A stretch of 64,000 bases of DNA from Paracoccaceae bacterium (GTDB lineage Bacteria > Pseudomonadota > Alphaproteobacteria > Rhodobacterales > Rhodobacteraceae). The position numbers and the translations under genes are program-made. The first letter of the stretch is position 1; each line of letters starts with the position of its first letter. A model generated the notes under the pieces. That model saw nothing but the letters and a program-made list of their open reading frames with translations. It searched no databases and was not told the origin of the DNA. The stretch covers positions 96,278-160,277 of the forward strand of contig JABBAP010000011.1 in assembly GCA_018607905.1 (NCBI GenBank), written 5' to 3'. This document shows, one piece after another, positions 56,068-64,000 of the stretch.

Positions 56068-57033
56068 TCACTCATACGCTTTGCGCTCACCCTCTTTGAA
56101 CAACCCACCGCATGTCGCCTCGCGACAGCGCCACGCATCAAACATCGCGCCATAGCGTGCTTGATCCGCGTCCCAACGGGCAACATCAACAACTGCATCC
56201 CCCAGCGTCGTAAACGCCATGCGCCCGTGATCAGTGTGAACAAAAACCTGGCAACGCCCCTGCCCCGTTCGACACGACACCGCGCGTTCGATGTTTTGCG
56301 CGCGGTCCAGCTCTAACATCAACACAAGACCAGCCTCTTCCAAACGCACAACCCCGTCGAGCTGCGCTACATCGCTCGGGATCGAACCAAGCTGATCGCC
56401 GTCATACGTCACGCCCGCAGTCTTCAACCGATCATATACCAGAAATGACTGGGTAATCGGGCGTTCAGACACCGACACATTCACATAGGGCAGCATTCCT
56501 TTTACTGCCTTACACCCAGCATCATCGTATCGTTTCATATCCGTAATACACAATATCACCTGCATCTCGGGCATATCCAAACGCCGATCCCCACCCGCCG
56601 AGGTCATACCGCGTGGCATTGCATAATACTGCCCCGCCACGCGGATCAAAAAATGCGTGGCTTGGGGATGCAGCGCCACATAACTGCTGTGCCCGACAAA
56701 GGCAGCGATGCAGAACCCACCCAAAACCACCGTTTGCGTTATCACAGACCAAGCCGCCCGTTTGTGCGTGATAAAAAAGGCAAGGAACACCGAAACGAAG
56801 AAGACACCGCCCGCATACGCCCCGTGAAACTCCCGCAAATGCGCGCCATCTTTTTGGGGGTGATACGAATATCCCACTCCCGCCAAAAATGCGAAAACGG
56901 CCAAACTCGCGGCGACGACAACAACCACCCACGCTAAGATCACACCAAAATGCTTCACACCAAATATCCCACAAGCCAGCAGTTCCGCCCAACGTAACAC
57001 ATCCCCAAAATGATGCAGCCCTTCACTTTGCAC
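56068..57033 (-). CDS. membrane protein with large C-terminal domain, unknown function
   Basis: A 321-residue protein with three to four N-terminal membrane helices and a soluble C-terminal domain of about 190 residues. That domain has several cysteines and a CREATCGG ending. The frame is open to 57126, but a GTG at 57033, six bases after AGGGGG, avoids overlapping the divergent oxidoreductase start. No family recognised. Confidence 0.65.
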   Translation of the reverse strand: MQSEGLHHFGDVLRWAELLACGIFGVKHFGVILAWVVVVVAASLAVFAFLAGVGYSYHPQKDGAHLREFHGAYAGGVFFVSVFLAFFITHKRAAWSVITQTVVLGGFCIAAFVGHSSYVALHPQATHFLIRVAGQYYAMPRGMTSAGGDRRLDMPEMQVILCITDMKRYDDAGCKAVKGMLPYVNVSVSERPITQSFLVYDRLKTAGVTYDGDQLGSIPSDVAQLDGVVRLEEAGLVLMLELDRAQNIERAVSCRTGQGRCQVFVHTDHGRMAFTTLGDAVVDVARWDADQARYGAMFDAWRCREATCGGLFKEGERKAYE

Positions 57034-57073
57034 TTTGTGCCCCCTAACACTTAGCGCAACAAAAGGATCAAAC

Positions 57074-58066
57074 ATGCTAAACTGGGCAATCCACGGCACG
57101 GGGTTCATTTCCCACGCAATGATCACCGCGATTGCCGCTTCAAACGGCTCGCGGGTTCACACGATCATCGGGCGCAATCCTGAAACGCTCGCGGAATTTC
57201 AAACCCAGTACGCCATCCCAAACACCGCAACCGATGCGGCGCAACCTCTTGCCGATCCCGAAATCGACGCGATCTACATCGCCCTTCCAAACCACCTGCA
57301 CCACACTGCAACAATTGCCGCCAGCAACGCGGGCAAGGCTGTCTTGTGCGAAAAATCCCTCACTACTACGATGGAACAGGCGGACGCACTCGCCACCACC
57401 ATCCGCACCAACAACACCTTCTTCGCCGAAGGGTTAATGTACCTCGCCCACCCGCTTTACGCTCGCCTCACCGAACTCCTGCTCGATGGTCGCCTCGGAA
57501 AACTCCGTGCGATCCACGGCCATTACGCCGCCGATATTCACGGCGTCACAAACCCGCTTGGGCGCGGCACGCTGTTCAACCTCGGCTGTTACCCTGTCTC
57601 GCTGATGCACCTCGTGATCCAAACCATGTGCGGCCCAGATGCGTTTGCGAACCGCACCCTGCTTGCCACGGGCAACACGGAACCCGATCACGGCACGGTG
57701 GTCGACGCGGCGATGACCTGCAAATTCGCAAACGGCGTTCTGGCTACGCTTCAATCCACAGACACCTACGGCATGTCCCACGGCTTTACCATTTCAGGGG
57801 AAAACGGCACGTTGGAGCTTATCACCAACCCGTGGCTGCCCGTTGCAGGCGACAATCACATCCAGTGGCGCCCCTACACAGGCACCCCCGAAGACATCAT
57901 CGTGAACACGGGCCACGATGCGTTCTACCATCAGGTCAAAATGATCGAAACGGCGCTGAAAGACGGCAAAACCCAAGCCACGCGCCCCTCCCCGACTCTT
58001 TCCGATTCCCTCGACATCATGGGCCTGCTCACGGAATGGGACACCGCCATTTTAGGCGAGAAATAG
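57074..58066 (+). CDS. Gfo/Idh/MocA-family oxidoreductase
   Basis: A 330-residue NAD(P)-dependent oxidoreductase. The dinucleotide motif GTGFISHAMITAI starts near residue 7. The family catalytic segment EKSLTTTMEQAD carries the Lys of the EKP motif, here EKS. The C-terminal alpha/beta domain follows. Typical substrates are sugars or inositols, and dihydrodiol-dehydrogenase-like members also exist. It is divergent from the membrane gene and not linked to a sugar cluster. Confidence 0.88.
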   Translation: MLNWAIHGTGFISHAMITAIAASNGSRVHTIIGRNPETLAEFQTQYAIPNTATDAAQPLADPEIDAIYIALPNHLHHTATIAASNAGKAVLCEKSLTTTMEQADALATTIRTNNTFFAEGLMYLAHPLYARLTELLLDGRLGKLRAIHGHYAADIHGVTNPLGRGTLFNLGCYPVSLMHLVIQTMCGPDAFANRTLLATGNTEPDHGTVVDAAMTCKFANGVLATLQSTDTYGMSHGFTISGENGTLELITNPWLPVAGDNHIQWRPYTGTPEDIIVNTGHDAFYHQVKMIETALKDGKTQATRPSPTLSDSLDIMGLLTEWDTAILGEK

Positions 58067-58235
58067 CCTAAACCCCTGTATGTTCACGCAAATGTAACAC
58101 TCTGTGTCGAAAACTTCACCAAATCGCCCTTGAAAGCACTGCTCACTTAGCTATGTACTAACAACAACACATGATCCGTTTTGATCGCTTCACCGTAATC
58201 AAGATCAGAACAGTACATCTAAAAGGAAAAGAACA

Positions 58236-58433
58236 ATGTCGGCTCTTACAGCTGCCCTCACCGCCGTGGTTTTGACCACACCCATCGTGCAGGTCACCCA
58301 TGATCGTATCGTGGAAACACCGCGCGTTGCAGAAATCGTAATCCAACCGAGCGCGTCCGATATCGGCATCGACGATACTGCGCTCACCCAATTCCTTGTG
58401 CGGGCTAATCACCGCTATCAAGGCACACGTTAA
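58236..58433 (+). CDS. small exported or membrane-anchored protein
   Basis: A 65-residue protein with a hydrophobic N-terminus (LTAALTAVVLTTPIVQV), good for a signal or anchor, and a polar C-terminus. AAGGA lies eight bases before the ATG and codon use is normal. No family recognised. It precedes the SGNH hydrolase by 20 bp on the same strand. Confidence 0.6.
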   Translation: MSALTAALTAVVLTTPIVQVTHDRIVETPRVAEIVIQPSASDIGIDDTALTQFLVRANHRYQGTR

Positions 58434-58453
58434 TTTAGGTAACTAGGGTCCCC

Positions 58454-59212
58454 GTGGTGCAGGCTGTATTTGAAATGTCCCTCAAACTACTGGCCGCGCC
58501 ACTGTTGATCTGGCAGGGGCTTGGTGTGCGCAAGCATGCCCTGATCTTGCCAGAACCAACCGGCCCCCGCAGTGGCGTCACCGCCAAACGGTCTTCACCA
58601 AACGCTCCCCTTCGTTTGCTGATCGTCGGTGACAGTGCCGCTGCGGGTGTTGGGGTTGATACTCAAGACGACGCGCTTTTGGGCCAGCTGGTACAAACTC
58701 TGTCACAGCACACAACCGTTGAGTGGGATTTGATCGCCCGCACAGGTGCCACAACCGCCAGCACCACAACATGGCTGCGCGACACGCAAGCAAAACCTTA
58801 TGACGCCGTTGTCATCTCGCTCGGCGTGAATGACGTCACCCGCCAAATCCCGTTGCAGCGTTGGATCAATCAAACCGCAACCCTGCTCGATCTGCTGGTC
58901 AGCAAATTCTCCGCAAAACGCATATACACCACGACCCTGCCTCCGATGGGCGAATTTCCCGTCCTGCCCCAACCCCTGCGGTGGATCATCGGCCTGCGCG
59001 TGGATCGTTTTGACACCGCCATGGCGCGGTATCAATCCACACGACCCGAGGTCACGCGCCTGCATCCAGACTACCCGATGGGCCCGACGCTGATGGCGTC
59101 GGACGGCTATCACCCCTCCAAACAGGCCTACACCATTTGGGCCGATCTGATGGCGAAAGCAATTTTGGAAGATATCGAAGGATTGGGACAGAAGCGCTTA
59201 GCCAAGATATAA
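58454..59212 (+). CDS. SGNH/GDSL hydrolase
   Basis: A 252-residue esterase-like enzyme. The four SGNH blocks are seen: GDSAAAGVG (catalytic Ser), GATTAS, GVNDVT and DGYHPS (catalytic Asp/His). An N-terminal hydrophobic stretch (about 8-22) may anchor it. A GTG at 58454 is used here; the ATG seven codons later is an alternative. Substrate unknown. Confidence 0.85.
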   Translation: MVQAVFEMSLKLLAAPLLIWQGLGVRKHALILPEPTGPRSGVTAKRSSPNAPLRLLIVGDSAAAGVGVDTQDDALLGQLVQTLSQHTTVEWDLIARTGATTASTTTWLRDTQAKPYDAVVISLGVNDVTRQIPLQRWINQTATLLDLLVSKFSAKRIYTTTLPPMGEFPVLPQPLRWIIGLRVDRFDTAMARYQSTRPEVTRLHPDYPMGPTLMASDGYHPSKQAYTIWADLMAKAILEDIEGLGQKRLAKI

Positions 59213-59318
59213 GCAATATTCGCAAAACAGAACCGCCTGAAAGCCAGCCCGAGGCAATGTCGACTAAGGGGACAAACTGACAATTGCGCCATATCTTCCG
59301 TACAAGTATATTAGTTAA

Positions 59319-59954
59319 ATGCATCAACAGACAGAAAATATGAAAACGAGCGAAAAGCTTCTTGCATCGTTATTGGAGTTCGAACGCCTCGGCCTTCGTG
59401 TAAAGGCAAAAGAAGCGGCGTATGCACTCGTCGAGGCCCTACCGTCACTTAATGATAAGGATGCTTGGACAAGAGCCTATTTGCATACATTGCCAACGAA
59501 TGGGCAGTCTCGTATTCGACACGAAATATATGATGGCATCGTGTTTCCTGCACTTCGGGCTGGATATGAGCGAAACGATCCGGAAGCCCTCTATTTGCTT
59601 GGTAAAACATGGCAAAATTATATTTCAGGGGATGTGTTTGCAAAACAAATTGGGTTCCATTCATCTGAATTTTTCTTTGAACGTGCCTATCAGGTTGATC
59701 CGAGTTCAGAGCGATACAAACGCGCATTTCTTGGAGCACTAATTGTCAAATTTGACTATTTGTTCCACGAGTGGCCTTCTAGAATTTTGATAAATCACGA
59801 CAATTGGTCTGCTGAACTAGTAGAGCTCAAGTCCAATATTGAGCTTGCTTCTAGCTTAGACGAAAGCGGTCAGCATGTTGAAGACATCAGAGATTTTTTG
59901 GAAAAAACCAACATATATTCTGATCGCTTGTCGAGCCATGAACTTGGTCACTAA
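59319..59954 (+). CDS. AT-rich orphan with TPR-like segments
   Basis: A 211-residue soluble, helical protein. Segments such as DPEALYLLGKTWQNY and SEFFFERAYQVDPSSERY resemble tetratricopeptide helices. It is distinctly AT-richer than its neighbours, as is the 106 bp before it. Two ATGs seven codons apart can start it, and neither has a clear ribosome site. It is probably horizontally acquired. Function unknown. Confidence 0.6.
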   Translation: MHQQTENMKTSEKLLASLLEFERLGLRVKAKEAAYALVEALPSLNDKDAWTRAYLHTLPTNGQSRIRHEIYDGIVFPALRAGYERNDPEALYLLGKTWQNYISGDVFAKQIGFHSSEFFFERAYQVDPSSERYKRAFLGALIVKFDYLFHEWPSRILINHDNWSAELVELKSNIELASSLDESGQHVEDIRDFLEKTNIYSDRLSSHELGH

Positions 59955-60038
59955 GGCCTCCACTCCACCACTCAACAAATTCCCCCTTCCCGCAAGAAAC
60001 GGGTGGCAAATAACACGCCCACCCGCCACATTACCCCC

Positions 60039-60878
60039 ATGAAACATGATCCATACCACCACGCCGTAATTGCCCGCGCGATTGAATACATCGACACCAC
60101 CGTTGGCGAACAGCCACGGCTGGATGAGGTCGCGAATGCCGTTGGCCTCTCCCCCATGCACTTTCAACGGGTGTTTTCACAGTGGGCGGGCGTCTCCCCG
60201 AAACGCTACCAACAATACCTCACGCTCGATCACGCGAAATCCCTGCTGCGCGACCGCTTCACCCTGCTCGACACGGCCCTAGAAACGGGCCTTTCTGGCA
60301 CAGGCCGCCTGCATGATCTGTTCCTTACGTGGGAAGCCATGAGCCCTGGCGAATTTGCTGCCAAAGGTCGCGGGTTAACCATCACGTGGGGTTGGTTCGA
60401 CAGCCCGTTTGGCGAAATGATCGTCGCCGCTACCCCGCGCGGCATTTGCGGCATGGGGTTCACCGCCGAATTTGGCCGCGACTGGTCGTTAGAGGATATG
60501 AAAAACCGCTGGCGCGACGCGACCTATGTGCAAAACGAGGCCGCCCTCCAAGATCAAGTCAGCGCCATCATCGGCGGCGATACCGCCAACTTGCACCTGA
60601 TCGGCGCGCCTTTTCAGATCAAAGTCTGGGAGGCCTTGCTAAACGTCCCCACGGGCCACGTCACCACCTACGGTGAAATCGCCAAATCCATCGGCAATCC
60701 CAAGGCCGTGCGCGCTGTTGGCACCGCCGTAGGCCGCAACCCGATCAGCTGGCTCATCCCCTGCCACCGCGCCTTGCGCAAATCGGGCGGATTGGGCGGC
60801 TATCACTGGGGCTTGCCCGTCAAACGCGCCTTGCTGGCATGGGAAGGCGCGCGCGCTGATGCCGCTCCTGAAAACTGA
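60039..60878 (+). CDS. Ada-like AraC / methylated-DNA cysteine methyltransferase
   Basis: A 279-residue protein with an N-terminal AraC-type helix-turn-helix pair (LDEVANAVGLSPMHFQRVF) and a C-terminal O6-alkylguanine methyltransferase domain with acceptor Cys242 in IPCHR. The N-terminal Ada zinc domain that removes methyl phosphotriesters is missing. It likely repairs O6-methylguanine and may regulate its own gene. The GTG twelve codons upstream is an alternative start. Confidence 0.9.
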   Translation: MKHDPYHHAVIARAIEYIDTTVGEQPRLDEVANAVGLSPMHFQRVFSQWAGVSPKRYQQYLTLDHAKSLLRDRFTLLDTALETGLSGTGRLHDLFLTWEAMSPGEFAAKGRGLTITWGWFDSPFGEMIVAATPRGICGMGFTAEFGRDWSLEDMKNRWRDATYVQNEAALQDQVSAIIGGDTANLHLIGAPFQIKVWEALLNVPTGHVTTYGEIAKSIGNPKAVRAVGTAVGRNPISWLIPCHRALRKSGGLGGYHWGLPVKRALLAWEGARADAAPEN

Positions 60879-61003
60879 ATCTCAAACGCACCACTGTGCG
60901 CTGAAATCCGCCTGATCACACATCCGTGCGGGGTCAAACCCTTGTAATACACGCCAAACTGCCCATTTAGTTGCGAACGAGTAGCAATAGAAAGACCAGT
61001 ATA

Positions 61004-61645
61004 ATGGCGTTTACAAAACCACTCATCCTCGCATCCATTTCTGTGTTCGCACTGGCGGCCTGTGATGATCCGTCCAACCCAGATTACCAAAAAACCCGCA
61101 ATGGCGCTGCCATCGGCGCCGCAGCCGGTGTTGCCTCGCAAATTCTGGCAGGCAATTCAGCCGACAGCGCGCTTAAAGCAGGAGCACTTGGTGCGGTTGT
61201 TGGCGCGGTGATCGGCAATGTGCTGGACAAACAAGAACAAGACCTGCGCCAAGATCTTGAAGGATCAGGCGCGACAATCACCAACACCGGTAACGAGCTG
61301 ATCGTCACCCTGCCCGAGGCAATTACCTTTGCAACCGACAGCACGTCGGTACGCGGTTCATTGCAAGACGACCTCGCGGCGCTTGCAAACAACTTGCAAG
61401 AATACCCCGACAGCACCGTGGATGTGATCGGCCACACCGACAGCGTGGGCGATGAATCCTACAACCAAAACCTGTCCTCGCGCCGTGCCTATGCCGTGGA
61501 AAGCATCCTGCTGAACAACGGCGTGCCAAATGATCGCATCCGCGCCTATGGCCGTGGTGAAACGCAATCTATCGCGTCAAACGAAACTGCATCGGGGCGC
61601 GCTGCAAACCGCCGCGTGGAAATTGTGATCCGCCCAACCAGCTGA
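61004..61645 (+). CDS. OmpA-family lipoprotein with glycine-zipper
   Basis: A 213-residue outer-membrane lipoprotein. Lipobox LAAC has Cys20. A glycine/alanine-rich zipper (about 36-75, AAIGAAAGVASQ) inserts in membrane, and the C-terminal OmpA domain binds peptidoglycan (DVIGHTDSVGDESYNQNLSSRRA). The layout is that of YiaD-like proteins. The frame extends eleven codons upstream, but the start at MAFTKPLIL gives a normal signal peptide. Confidence 0.92.
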   Translation: MAFTKPLILASISVFALAACDDPSNPDYQKTRNGAAIGAAAGVASQILAGNSADSALKAGALGAVVGAVIGNVLDKQEQDLRQDLEGSGATITNTGNELIVTLPEAITFATDSTSVRGSLQDDLAALANNLQEYPDSTVDVIGHTDSVGDESYNQNLSSRRAYAVESILLNNGVPNDRIRAYGRGETQSIASNETASGRAANRRVEIVIRPTS

Positions 61646-61702
61646 TCCCAACACCCAGCGAAACACCTTCAGAGCGTGGCACCTGCCGCGCTCTTTTGCG
61701 TT

Positions 61703-62512
61703 TCACATAACGCCCGCTTTCACAAAATGCTTCCACGCAAACTTCACATAGCGGCTGTCGTATTTATGCCGCCCGGGATACAGACAGATATCCAGCATTT
61801 TCCCGCGCCGATTACGGCTGTGCGTGCACTCAAACTCCAGCGCGGCCACCGAACTGCGCCCGGCACGGCGATACCGCCCGATCCGCTTGTACCGTTTCAT
61901 CACCGCGTAAACATTGCCCTGTCGCACACCCTTAATGACCCGCCCTTCCAGCGGCACCGTCAAATCGGTGCGCCCATGAACATGTAAAACATTCGCCACA
62001 GGTTTCTTGCACCGCTTGGGCGGCTCTTTCCAAAACGTCCCCGCCATCGGTGCGAAGGCCGCAAACATCGCGGGTCGCTCGCAGATCAGGTTCCACGTCA
62101 CCATGCCACCCGCCGAATACCCCGTCGCCATCATGCGATCAGGATCAATGGCAAAGCGCCGCGTGGCATCCGCGACAACCGCATCAAAATACGCAAACGT
62201 ACCCCGCACACTGGCAACATTTCGCGGCCCATTTGGCAGGCTCCAATCCTCTCCCACAGATTTCACCGCAATCAGCGCGACCCCCAAATCCGATGCGATC
62301 CCGCGCAGGGTTTCATTGCCCATCACGCCTTTGGCCGTGCCTTGCATCCCGTGTGAAAACAAAATCGCGCCGACTTGGCTGCGCCCATCATGCCCCTCAG
62401 GCATCGCAATGAAATAATGCCGATCCCCCAGCCTGCACTTCGTATCTGGCCCACAGGCCATCGCGGATGACCCAATCAAAACTGTAAAAATCAAACTGAT
62501 AAAAACCCGCAT
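61703..62512 (-). CDS. exported polyhydroxybutyrate depolymerase-like esterase
   Basis: A 269-residue secreted alpha/beta hydrolase. The signal peptide ends near residue 19 (SAMAC). Conserved points are FSHGMQGT (oxyanion region) and the GYSAGG nucleophile elbow, as in LpqC/PHB depolymerase-type esterases. The Arg/Lys-rich C-terminal part may bind a polymer or acidic surface. The GGAGAAG site fixes the start. Substrate not certain. Confidence 0.85.
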   Translation of the reverse strand: MRVFISLIFTVLIGSSAMACGPDTKCRLGDRHYFIAMPEGHDGRSQVGAILFSHGMQGTAKGVMGNETLRGIASDLGVALIAVKSVGEDWSLPNGPRNVASVRGTFAYFDAVVADATRRFAIDPDRMMATGYSAGGMVTWNLICERPAMFAAFAPMAGTFWKEPPKRCKKPVANVLHVHGRTDLTVPLEGRVIKGVRQGNVYAVMKRYKRIGRYRRAGRSSVAALEFECTHSRNRRGKMLDICLYPGRHKYDSRYVKFAWKHFVKAGVM

Positions 62513-62645
62513 ACGCTTCTCCAAATATGGGGTGATGCTGGCCCGCGCGCTGCCCCAACGCAAGACATTTCCCCAAATGCGCTAACCCTTGCTGATTATC
62601 GCCACTGGTCATAATATCAGACCAATTCGTCGCAAGGACCGCCCA

Positions 62646-63416
62646 ATGCCGTTTCAGAAAATACAAACCGAACGGGTCGCTGATACCGTTGTGCGCCAGA
62701 TCGAACAGCTGATCCTGCGCGGCATTTTACGCCCGGGCGAACGGCTCCCCTCGGAACGCGACCTCTCTGATCGGCTCGGCGTTTCGCGCCCCTCCATCCG
62801 CGAGGCCATCGCGAACCTTGTGGAACGCGGCCTGCTGGCAACCCGCGCTGGCTCTGGCATTTACGTGGCCGATGTTCTCGGCTCTGCGTTTTCCGAACCG
62901 CTGATAAAACTGTTCTCCTCCCACGAAGAGGCGCTGTTCGATTACATCGCCTTTCGCCGCGATCTCGAAGGATTGGCAGCCGAACGTGCCGCCCGATTGG
63001 GCAGCGACACCGACCACAAAGTCATCACCACGCTGTTCAAGAAAATGGAAAACGCTCACACCAAACGAAACCCCGCCGAAGAAGCCGCGCTTGACGCCGA
63101 ATTTCACATGGCAATCGTGGAGGCATCCCACAACGTCTTCATGCTGCACATGATGCGCTCCATGTTCGAAATGCTGCGCGCGGGCGTGTTTTACAATCGC
63201 CAAGTCATGTTCAAAGTACGTACCACCCGCAGCGCCCTCCTTGATCAACACCGCGCCATCCACGACGCAATTGTCGCGCGCGATCCCAACGGCGCACGCA
63301 AAGCAATCGAGGACCACCTCACCTTTGTGGAAACCTGCATGCACCAAGACCAAAAATCAGCCGCCAACGAACACGTCGCACAACAGCGATACAAACAAGA
63401 ACAGGATCGAAAATGA
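62646..63416 (+). CDS. GntR-family regulator, FadR/PdhR subfamily
   Basis: A 256-residue regulator. The winged helix-turn-helix RPGERLPSERDLSDRLGVSRPSIREAI is near residues 30-58, and the helical FCD effector domain has the usual metal-binding His/Asp pattern (EFHMAIVEASHN ... DQHRAIHDAI). The FCD type usually binds organic acids such as lactate or pyruvate. AAGGA precedes the ATG. It overlaps the mgtC-like gene by 4 bp. Confidence 0.9.
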   Translation: MPFQKIQTERVADTVVRQIEQLILRGILRPGERLPSERDLSDRLGVSRPSIREAIANLVERGLLATRAGSGIYVADVLGSAFSEPLIKLFSSHEEALFDYIAFRRDLEGLAAERAARLGSDTDHKVITTLFKKMENAHTKRNPAEEAALDAEFHMAIVEASHNVFMLHMMRSMFEMLRAGVFYNRQVMFKVRTTRSALLDQHRAIHDAIVARDPNGARKAIEDHLTFVETCMHQDQKSAANEHVAQQRYKQEQDRK

Positions 63417-63889
63417 TCACCACCTTCCCCGAATTTTGCCTCCGCGCAGGTATTGCCGTTCTGTTTGCCACCGCTTTGGGATTGGAACGCAGCTTCAAAA
63501 ACAAACCCGTTGGCGTACGCGCCTTTATGATGATCGCGCTCGGCTCCGCGTGTTTCACAATGATCACGATGAACTTTGCGTTCGGGGCTTTCGCCACCAG
63601 CGAAAGCTCGGTTTCTGTTGATCCCACCCGCGTGATCCAAGGGGTCATCGGCGGCATCGGGTTCTTGGGTGCTGGGGCTATTATGTCGGACAAATCGGAT
63701 GGCGGCACAGTGCGCGGCATGGGCACAGGGGCGGCAGTCTGGACGGTTGGATCCATCGGCGTGGCTTGCGCGTTAGATTACATGTGGGAAGCAGGATTTA
63801 TCACAGCCGTTGCTTTCGCAATCTTAACCCTTGCCAGTTATTTTGAACAACGCGCCAAAGACATCGGTGATGCAGATGGAAAAGGCTAA
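63413..63889 (+). CDS. MgtC/SapB family membrane protein
   Basis: A 158-residue membrane protein with about four helices. The family core FLRAGIAVLFATALGLERSFKNKPVGVRAF and GFLGAGAIMSD is present, in the short form without the C-terminal cytosolic domain of MgtC. Members affect growth at low magnesium and membrane energetics. Co-translated with the FCD regulator, which may control it. Confidence 0.88.
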   Translation: MITTFPEFCLRAGIAVLFATALGLERSFKNKPVGVRAFMMIALGSACFTMITMNFAFGAFATSESSVSVDPTRVIQGVIGGIGFLGAGAIMSDKSDGGTVRGMGTGAAVWTVGSIGVACALDYMWEAGFITAVAFAILTLASYFEQRAKDIGDADGKG

Positions 63890-63912
63890 CGCAACATTCG
63901 TTAACGCCAAAA

Positions 63913-63977
63913 GTGCCATACAGGTGCCATACGCTTTGCATACCGTTTGCATACCATTTGCATACGCTTTGCGGACA
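63913..63977. repeat. 11-bp iterated repeat
   Basis: Four consecutive 11-bp units (CTTTGCATACC, GTTTGCATACC, ATTTGCATACG, CTTTGCGGACA) at 63934-63977 are preceded by two copies of GTGCCATAC at 63913-63932 in the same register. Shared core: TGC(C)ATAC. No gene overlaps. It could be an iteron-like or multi-copy operator array for a gene beyond the window edge. Confidence 0.6.
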
Positions 63978-64000
63978 GTTTTTTGGCCCTAAAAACCGCG

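Noticed and set aside
1..64000. tRNA genes, rRNA genes, CRISPR arrays, prophage or insertion sequences
   Set aside because: No cloverleaf T-arm signature outside coding frames, no regularly spaced repeat array with spacers, and no transposase, integrase or phage structural protein was seen.

Overview
The window looks like chromosome from a marine alphaproteobacterium of the Rhodobacterales (Roseobacter group). The evidence is the gene families: an aa3-type cytochrome oxidase subunit IV, the DUF1013 cell-cycle regulator TrcR, COQ9 beside rpsU, a pyrB / inactive-dihydroorotase pair, a CueR-type regulator, and a beta-oxidation operon led by MerR regulators. Base composition is moderate (mid-50s %GC by eye), with two clearly AT-richer patches near 55.1-55.9 kb and 59.2-59.95 kb. 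No rRNA, tRNA, CRISPR array, transposase or phage gene was seen. The genus cannot be fixed from this stretch.

Layout. 0-9 kb: cytochrome oxidase subunit IV, a lipoprotein, a D,D-carboxypeptidase with a SPOR domain, clpS, an RsmC-like methyltransferase, an SDR without its catalytic lysine, an EamA transporter, trcR, a secreted RNase T2 and an RTX-type calcium-binding protein. 8.5-9.4 kb: a broken DUF4396 membrane gene read leftward from a MerR-type promoter, divergent from cueR. 9.5-16.7 kb: rsgA, a quinone oxidoreductase, a class IV aminotransferase, DUF1304, COQ9, rpsU, a BASS-like transporter, yqgE and a DsbD N-terminal-domain protein. 16.7-21.1 kb (leftward): two DUF805 paralogues, plsY, a dead dihydroorotase homologue, a PH-like membrane protein and pyrB. 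21.2-29.6 kb: a membrane protein, then a tight rightward run of uracil-DNA glycosylase, phosphoesterase, moaB and nudix, followed by an RND efflux pair. 29.6-33.4 kb: nitroreductase, alpha/beta hydrolase, pseudouridine synthase, an Excalibur-like secreted protein behind an array of CtrA-like boxes, an EamA transporter and a secreted protein.

33.5-42.3 kb: thrS, an acetyltransferase, two MATE transporters, DUF952-pyrD, a VOC protein and two hotdog thioesterases. 42.4-51.2 kb is the main metabolic unit. Two MerR regulators with palindromic operator candidates precede a DmdC/FadE-type acyl-CoA dehydrogenase, a second acyl-CoA dehydrogenase, a glutathione S-transferase, a thiolase, a small protein and the bifunctional hydratase/dehydrogenase. 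Together they form a complete beta-oxidation cycle, with structured RNA elements in the intergenic gaps. 51.3-58.1 kb: unknown membrane proteins, an EamA transporter, a PfkB kinase, nth, an AT-rich insertion that leaves the 3' end of a gene, and a Gfo/Idh oxidoreductase. 58.2-64 kb: a small secreted protein, an SGNH hydrolase, an AT-rich orphan, an Ada-like protein, an OmpA lipoprotein, a depolymerase-like esterase, a FadR-family regulator and mgtC, ending in an 11-bp iterated repeat.

No complete, obviously new multi-gene system was found. The best leads are the CueR-type control of the DUF4396 gene and its homopolymer frameshifts, the CtrA-like triple box, the inactive dihydroorotase, the structured intergenic element in the beta-oxidation operon, and the 11-bp iterons at the right edge.
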